Source of the DNA: Ornithodoros turicata
Taxonomy: Eukaryota; Arthropoda; Arachnida; Ixodida; Argasidae
Length of the DNA: 64,000 nucleotides
Reading direction: 5' to 3'
Assembly: GCF_037126465.1 (NCBI RefSeq)
Contig: NC_088202.1
Location: 131,888,123 to 131,952,122, forward strand
Position 1 is the first letter of the stretch. Every line of letters starts with the position of its first letter. Under the pieces are notes generated by a model. That model searched no databases. It had not been told where the DNA came from and saw only the letters and a list, made by a program, of their open reading frames with translations. This document shows positions 57,748-64,000 of the stretch, one piece after another. A program made the position numbers and the translations under genes.

Positions 57748-59989
57748 GCGTGCTGCGTGATGACATGTGTTGAAGCACATATACAGAATGATCGATTGGT
57801 TGATTGATTGATTAATTTGATGTTTCCTGACGCAACAACAGCAACGGTCGCACACAGAATGCATTCGATGTTTAAAGAGATGCAAACCGGAAACATGCGT
57901 GAAGTTTAAATAGCAATATTAAGCGTCATAGCCGAGCAGGCGAGTTAAGTGAAAACAGCGCAAATAAGAATTAGGATTGCTAAGCGTATCATGTCTCGTG
58001 AACCGTGCGATCTACCCATTTTTTGAGGGGATCCACGCCCTCTGGCGTCCCCATGCGGGTACTAATAAAAAAAAATGCTGAAAGCAGCGAGTGTGCATGT
58101 GGCTCCACGGCAGACCGCTCCTATTGAGATTCTGAAGACCGGAAACGGAAATTGTAATTACACGCACAGGACAGCGGACAAGGTGTGCCAACAAGCCCAG
58201 AAAGGGAGATATGCCTGCTTTGCAAGCAGCTGCTTTGTGGTATAGTATGCGGACGCTGCGTTTGCTACATACAGCCGTCACTAGGTGGCGTGATTGTCTC
58301 CCTTCGAGGGAGAGAGCACGACGTACTATACAAATATCGCGCGTGTATCGCAGTATTCTCGAAATGAATATTTTTTCTCCGCATGATGATATAATGTATA
58401 AATATCGTAAAATTAATTTCTTGTTCTGAGAAGCATGAGGGTTTGAGAAGTACGCAATCTCGCGATGCGTCTGGCAACATTGCTCCCCGAGTGTCGACTT
58501 CCTTCCGTCTCCTCCTCATCACAGCTGCTGAGAGACTTCCAACGTTAAGTGAAAAGCGAAGACGCTCGCGCTGTTGCTAGGAGAGAGACGCCAACTCTCG
58601 ATCGAAGACGTCAGCTACTCTTGGAGAATCCGAAACCATGGAGTGTTGCGGCTTCTTCAGAAAATTCGCGGAAGCGGGTAACGTTCACTGACACCGTTTA
58701 TATTTTACTTACTCAGTCGTCAAGTTTGATTTATAATACCAAAGTAAATACGATAAAATATTTTTTGGCCCGTAGTGACACTAAGCTCGACCAACTTTGA
58801 TAAGCAATACTGTTAAATAAAAGGAACTAGTCAATGTCTTTTTAGATTGAGACATCGATCAGTTTCGTAGTTTGTGCCGAAAATTTTCATACTTCGCTCA
58901 ACCTATTCATCCCATAAAGCTGTGGGTTCGAGCCCAACCAAGGCGATAGCAACTTGTTACGTTAATGAACGCTCAAGTAGGCAAAAATTAATCCACAGAC
59001 CGACCGAACTATCGTGATCATTCCACAAACAATTTCAATGTATGAGAAAATGTCCCACTCGCGCTGTGCTCTCGAACAGCACGCGCTCACGTTTTTTTTT
59101 TTTTGTTTTTTTTTTCTTGCCCCACTTAGCCGCCAACCAACCGTAGCTTCTCAACGCACACAAGGCTAACATGAGGTCTTTCACATCGTCAGAGGTTGTT
59201 TCCTATTCGTGTCAAAAGCCGGCACGTAAGCTGTCCAAATAGATATCGTAAGCTCAACTGCCAGGTGGAAATGCCGCAGTGACACCAACGCACGTGAATC
59301 AACAGCAACGCGGGTGACGTTGCCCCCTAGCGGCGAGGGGTATACGACAGTGTACAAGGGATATAATATACGGCGGCCAAATCCGCAAACGAAAGCGTGT
59401 ATGGCGCAGGATCAGTTTGAAAAGGAAGTGTCTCCAGTTCAGCAGTCGCCATTCAGCGTGACGTCGTCAGTGTCTGCAAACATGCGTCGTTGTGCAGGTG
59501 CGGGGACTCATTTCATCTCGAAACTGTGTATAACAAGCTATACCTTTCCTCTATAAGGAAGGACATATCTCTTTTGCGAGAGAGATCCGGTGGTTGCAGG
59601 TGTCCATGCAAGCAATGGAAAGTTTATGGCCGACTGCGGTCACACAAGGATCAGGGAGGGACTGGCATGCTAGATCTCTCTCGGCGCATTGTAACCAGCG
59701 TACATGTGGAATCATATGTGGCTTGGCACGCTTAGGAAAGGAAAATGGAAACACTGGAGACGGCTAAGCGCCAATGCACGTTTGCGTCTCTCTCCAATCA
59801 GATGGTGGATTTGTAGGAGAGGAGAACTGGAGGCAGCGCGAGGCAGTTGCTAAATGTTTGTAGTCTTTCCCTTTTTTTTACGCTTATCTTTCTCCAAAGT
59901 GGCCAACGCATAGGAATGGGTAATATAAGAATGAACGAATGTTCTCAAGCGATATCTTACTAACGCAAGGAACAGTTTAGGTCCGATGA
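57748..59989. other. No gene recognised
   Basis: About 2.2 kb with frames under 90 codons, T runs at 59092-59118, and nothing recognised. Confidence 0.45.
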
Positions 59990-60075
59990 AAGATGAAAGT
60001 CACTGAAAAGGTTAGCCAGCTGTAGGACTGACACCCACATCTTCTGGATTACCGGTCCAGGGCTCTACCAACACG
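59990..60075 (-). repeat. SINE-C copy
   Basis: ATGAAAGATGAAAGTCACTG, AAAAGGTTAGCCAGCTGTAG, ACACCCACATCTTCTGG and CCGGTCCAGGGCTCTACC. The complement gives GGTAGAGCCCTGGACCGG, a good A-box/anticodon-arm-like tRNA remnant. This is the most complete SINE-C head in the window; its B box is mutated (GTCAGTCC). Confidence 0.78.
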
Positions 60076-60220
60076 CCTTCTCAGCGACTTCCAGGGTGCG
60101 TCATCTGAAGGGACAAACAAGTCACTCTCTCCACTCTTCCTCCTTTCACTCTTACATTTTTGCTCACTCATAGACACATTCATACGACAGGGATCGACGC
60201 AAGCGGCAACTGTTGAACAT

Positions 60221-60348
60221 GAGAGAACTGATGTTCTGAGGCTGGAACAACATACAAGGCAATAGAAGGCAACTCTTAGGCAATTTGAGGCTTTGTATGC
60301 ATTTGTCCCTTCTATGTTGTTCCAGTCTCAGAACATCAGTGTTCTCTC
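60221..60348. repeat. Inverted pair of SINE-C tails
   Basis: The arms 60221-60254 and 60313-60348 pair except for one mismatch and a 2-base indel. They contain ATGTTCTGAGGCTGGAACAA and its complement. The right arm with the preceding TTGAGGCTTTGTATGCATTT is the SINE-C tail seen at 43310-43350; the left arm is a second tail in reverse. Confidence 0.7.
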
Positions 60349-62601
60349 AAGTTTAGGTCCTCCCGTAGCTTTACAGGACCACGTGTCACCGACCACGTGC
60401 TCCAAAATTTACCGCCAACGATAGCCCTATAAAGTTACCACATTCAAACACGTTTCGCACAATACCACAAAGATGCAGCCGTCTTTTTCTCTAAATCATC
60501 GCCGCTTGCGAATGGCAATCTCAATACACTTTGCGTAGCACATTTTATCCCATAACATCTGGGCGTACAACCCTCTCACGGCGCATCACTCTCACAAAAA
60601 AAAACGCCAGCAGCCAATCTAACGACGCGCTCTTATACCGAACACCACTAGACGGCAAACGAAAAAAAATGAGAAACTGAAAGTACAAACATTAAAAATC
60701 CGCCGCGAAAGACACAGGACTGTTCCTTGTCTTCAACACGACAGCATGTCGCTCGACACGCACACGCACCATGCACCCGGTCTCTTACGTACTTGTTTTC
60801 TTTTCTACACTCGTGTTCTTTATGGACCGAGGGGCTGGAAGGGCACACACAGAGACACTTGGCACCACACCCTCGTGGCCTTGAACCGGTCATTTTTCAG
60901 CTCTGGTGCCGAGCCCGTGGGCCACGGAGGAATAAAATCACACGCGGGCTGGGCCAGAAATCGGGTAATTACTGGATATGGCCGACCTCGCAACAAGATG
61001 TATCGAGAAATATTGCGACATCGCAGTTTTCTCTCTCGGTCCCTCTATTTTTTTTCACATTCTTGTGTACGTCGGCGAGAAAAAGAAAAAATGTCCAAAT
61101 GCCCTGGCGGGCTAGTGAAACGCGGTACGAAAACCGGGAAAGCAGTTTTGTGTCGACGAATTTGTGAAAGCGATGGGCGGAAAGTTTCGCGTGTTAGAAA
61201 TGTTTGACTGTCGTGGAAGGGGGGATAAGGTACCTGTTTTCTCGCGTACGTAAACGTGAGTCTGTGTTCGCTATGTGATGCTGCGTGAGTCATTAGAAGT
61301 ACCTCGTACTTGAAAAAAAAAAAATAAAAACTTCTATGGCATGCGCTCTTTGTTGTGTATTTTCCGGTGCTGTGAAAACGTGCGTGCTATTTCCGTATTA
61401 TGCGTTCATTTGCGCAATGGCACATGAACAATGCATTTCGTAATCCTACAATGTCACCAGGTCGGTAGTATGGTGCCAATTTTTTTTTTTTTTTTTTCAA
61501 AAAATGTTCAAACGAAGCACGTGCCACACAGCTGATGTCACAACTAAAAGTGAGCACATGTCAAAAAGTCACAAGTGGTCCCCGGATGTTTTCAAGCTAC
61601 GTGATATAGCTTTTTATCCGGGGCTGCCGCCATCTTTGATGGAAACGGAAATAAAATAAGTAACTAAAATAAATCTTCAGTAAGCTTGCTCAAAGATGGC
61701 GTGGAATTAAGATTCGGACCATTTTACAATAAATGCACTGGTCTGAAGCTTCCAGACTGTCGCTTCAAATGTAGATGTGGGGGGTGGGGGGGATATGTTT
61801 AATAGAATGGAAAGAAAGACAAATGGAAATGAATGTTGATGGACTTCCCCGTAACCTTCCCACGATACTGATGCTCTGTGTCGTTCCTAACCTGAGTCCG
61901 TCACTATACAGTTTGGTATATGTGAATATTTTTTTTTTTTTTTTTTCAGGCTGTCTTGAAGACTGGAAGGCCACAGCTCCTGCTCGTCAGGTGAAGCTCC
62001 TTTCTTTCTTCTTCTCACTAATCATATAAAGCTAATAAACAAATACGATGACAGCTCTTATGAAAACTCTCATCTCGATCGTCCTATGCGTGCAGTGTAA
62101 GCACTTAAGCCTCTTACTTAAGCTCTTAGTCTGAGCCCGGATATATCGAACATCTGTGCGGGTATTTGGCTCGCGGAAGCCCCGCAGACGAAAGGCATCA
62201 CGGGGATCACGCCAATCGGCATCTCTGTGAGAGGATAATCACAAAGGGGATTCCCCTTCTGGCTGTCTTATATCTACACCGCCCACCGCCTTATGCAGTG
62301 CAATCGAAAGCGTGCTGATGCTGAGTGACGCTTACCGTTGCCTGGAGTACTGTCCCGGATGAAGAAAGTTCAGAGGTATTCGGTGGCTTATGGGTTGGTT
62401 GTACTGTGCAAAGTAGATCCTCTAAGAAGGGTGAAGGGAACTGATTCCCCACGCGTGACAACTCCTGGGGAGTGGTGTAGGCAGGAAACAATCTGATTAG
62501 CCTTAAACGTTTATGAAACTTTGAACCCTGCTGTCTTCCGGTACCCCTTCTGGCGCTACACATTATATATACGCTATAGATTGCCCTTTATGTACAAAAG
62601 A
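60349..62601. other. No gene recognised; T and A runs
   Basis: Overlapping frames of about 150 codons at 60.7-61.2 kb (plus strand, two frames) are not recognised. T runs are at 61480-61497 and 61930-61947, and an A run at 61312-61324. Confidence 0.45.
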
Positions 62602-62858
62602 GAAAACCAGAGGCGGCATGGTGAATACTGGGAGGTGGTGGGTTCGAATCCTACCACCGGCTGTGCTGTCTGAGGTTTTACCTGGATTTTTCGAAGACTT
62701 TCCAGACGAATGTCTGTACAGTTCCGCCTGAAGTTGGCCCAGAACGCACATTAAACCCCCTGTCCACCACCACTTCTTGCTGTCCTCTCTCCATCTGACC
62801 ACATCTGTACGCCGCTCATAGCCACAGTTGCTTCGCGGTGCTAACACGGAACACAAAA
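62602..62858 (+). repeat. SINE-A copy, plus strand
   Basis: B box GGTTCGAATCC at 62641-62651, then CCACCGGCTGTGCTGTCTGA, TTTTTCGAAGACTTTCCAGA, CCGCTCATAGCCACAGTTGC and GCTTCGCGGTGCTAACACGG, with a short A-rich tail. The front of the tRNA head is truncated. Confidence 0.85.
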
Positions 62859-64000
62859 AAGTTGACGAGATCAACAGGTGAGGACTAGTGACATAAATAT
62901 GATGCCAGTACTATACCGAGACGCTGGCAAGCAACAGGTAGATTTAGCCATGTAGCCAATGCGCAATACTCACAGGGGTGACACAAACCCGCCATTGTTG
63001 TAACTACCCTCAAGCGGGTGCTTTTGGCAGCCATCTTATCCTGGTCGTACGTCATAGAAAACGTCATTTTGAGGTCATGTGACTTTGTTTACATGTCGTT
63101 TTGCCGCTTACAGACATACTTCCGTCGCCGTAACGCCAAGAGATGAAGGTATTTTGCCAGCGTAAACTACGCGGTACTTCTTCCGCAACATGGTAGCCCA
63201 TTTCTCCTTAGTTTAAGTACATCGTATCGGCTCAGTTAGTCTTAACGCGTGGTCGTCATCACATCTTTGGAAGTCGTCAACAACAAGAGGCCGTATGTGC
63301 AAAACTGCGTGTTTTACTGCGAGATTATCGGATATAGATAACTACCGTGATCGACAGACATCCAAAACGTTGCGCAGAAACAACAACCGCATTGTTTGCA
63401 AACGGTTTGGCAGCCTATCACGGGCGCCGCCATCTTTAAGGTCACGTGTGCCTTGACGCTTGTTGTGACGTGCGACTGGGACCTGTCCAGGATGCATTGC
63501 GTTCGCCCAGCACACTTTCGTCTACGGAGCAATGCACTGGATGCCACCCCTGTGGCTACACTGCCCTTCGAAATATACGACTGCTCTCGTCCTACAACGA
63601 AGAGCGGGCTCGCTGTGTAGTCCCCGGAAGACCCTCAATGCTAGAACGCTCGCGAGATTGCATGAAGTGACGCGTACTTGTTCAGCCGCAAAATCTGTAT
63701 ACCCTTACGAGACGAACCGTACAATAAAAGAATGTTGTCGAAGATGAGACGCAAGGCGCACGAGAACACTGTTCTATAGTATGTCAACAGCTGCATAGCA
63801 CAGAACAGCGGACCAGGCTTCCACCATTCCAAGTCGTATACGGAAATACCTCCACACTCCATACAGCACTCTACCGCGGACCCAGACGAGGCCTTTTTTC
63901 GGCCTCTACACCGGTGGTCCGCTTCTCCGCATATAATCAATAACGGTGCTGCTAAAAGAACATCTAGATCGGGGAACGTAGCCGCAACTGTCATAACAAA
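62859..64000. other. No gene recognised
   Basis: Frames up to 117 codons on both strands at 63.3-64.0 kb are not recognised. No repeat termini were seen before the window ends. Confidence 0.4.

Noticed and set aside
1..64000. CRISPR arrays, operons or prokaryotic systems
   Set aside because: No regularly spaced repeats, no long ORFs, and pervasive eukaryotic retroposons.

Overview
This is eukaryotic, non-coding, repeat-dominated DNA, most likely from a chelicerate and probably a tick. That placement is an inference. It rests on abundant short tRNA-derived SINEs with long unrelated bodies, mariner, Ty3/Gypsy and non-LTR fragments of arthropod type, a short interstitial TTAGG run (the arthropod telomere motif), and the absence of any prokaryotic gene structure. 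No complete host protein-coding gene, rRNA, true tRNA gene or CRISPR array could be supported. The only open frame longer than 200 codons is retrotransposon pol.

Layout. 0-9.6 kb: largely unique DNA with SINE copies at 0.3, 3.1 and 5.9 kb, a (GAT)9 retroposon tail and a LINE 3' tail at 8.0 kb. 9.6-14.2 kb: one copy of a two-block repeat, a 37-bp candidate exon on the minus strand, and local tandem duplications (11.9-12.7 kb). 14.6-19 kb: a LINE 3' end, a full-size SINE, hairpins and an AT microsatellite. 19.8-24.3 kb is the densest structured region. It holds a foldback element, a TTAA-flanked MITE 20 bp away, a possible two-exon minus-strand transcript with a CpG-rich upstream zone carrying four TGACGT motifs, and a 1.3-kb TTA-flanked element with nested terminal repeats and GCAGCAGAGC-rich ends. 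24.3-33.7 kb: LINE tails, an inverted-repeat element with TTAGG runs in its loop, a hAT-like element carrying a THAP-like N-terminus, an 80-bp palindrome, and a LINE ORF2 C-terminus. 34.4-45.3 kb: two inverted 870-bp palindromic MITEs about 9 kb apart, with an internally deleted mariner between them. 45.3-52 kb: SINEs and a young, doubly deleted Ty3/Gypsy element with 625-bp LTRs and a 5-bp target duplication. 52-64 kb: mostly unique DNA with SINEs.

Most identifiable content is non-autonomous or broken mobile DNA. The mariner and Gypsy copies have lost catalytic segments, and the remaining DNA elements carry no transposase, so any movement would have to be in trans. SINE family names (A, B, C) are mine, for reference within this window. 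No database search was possible, so family assignments rest on motifs, terminal repeats and target duplications read by eye.
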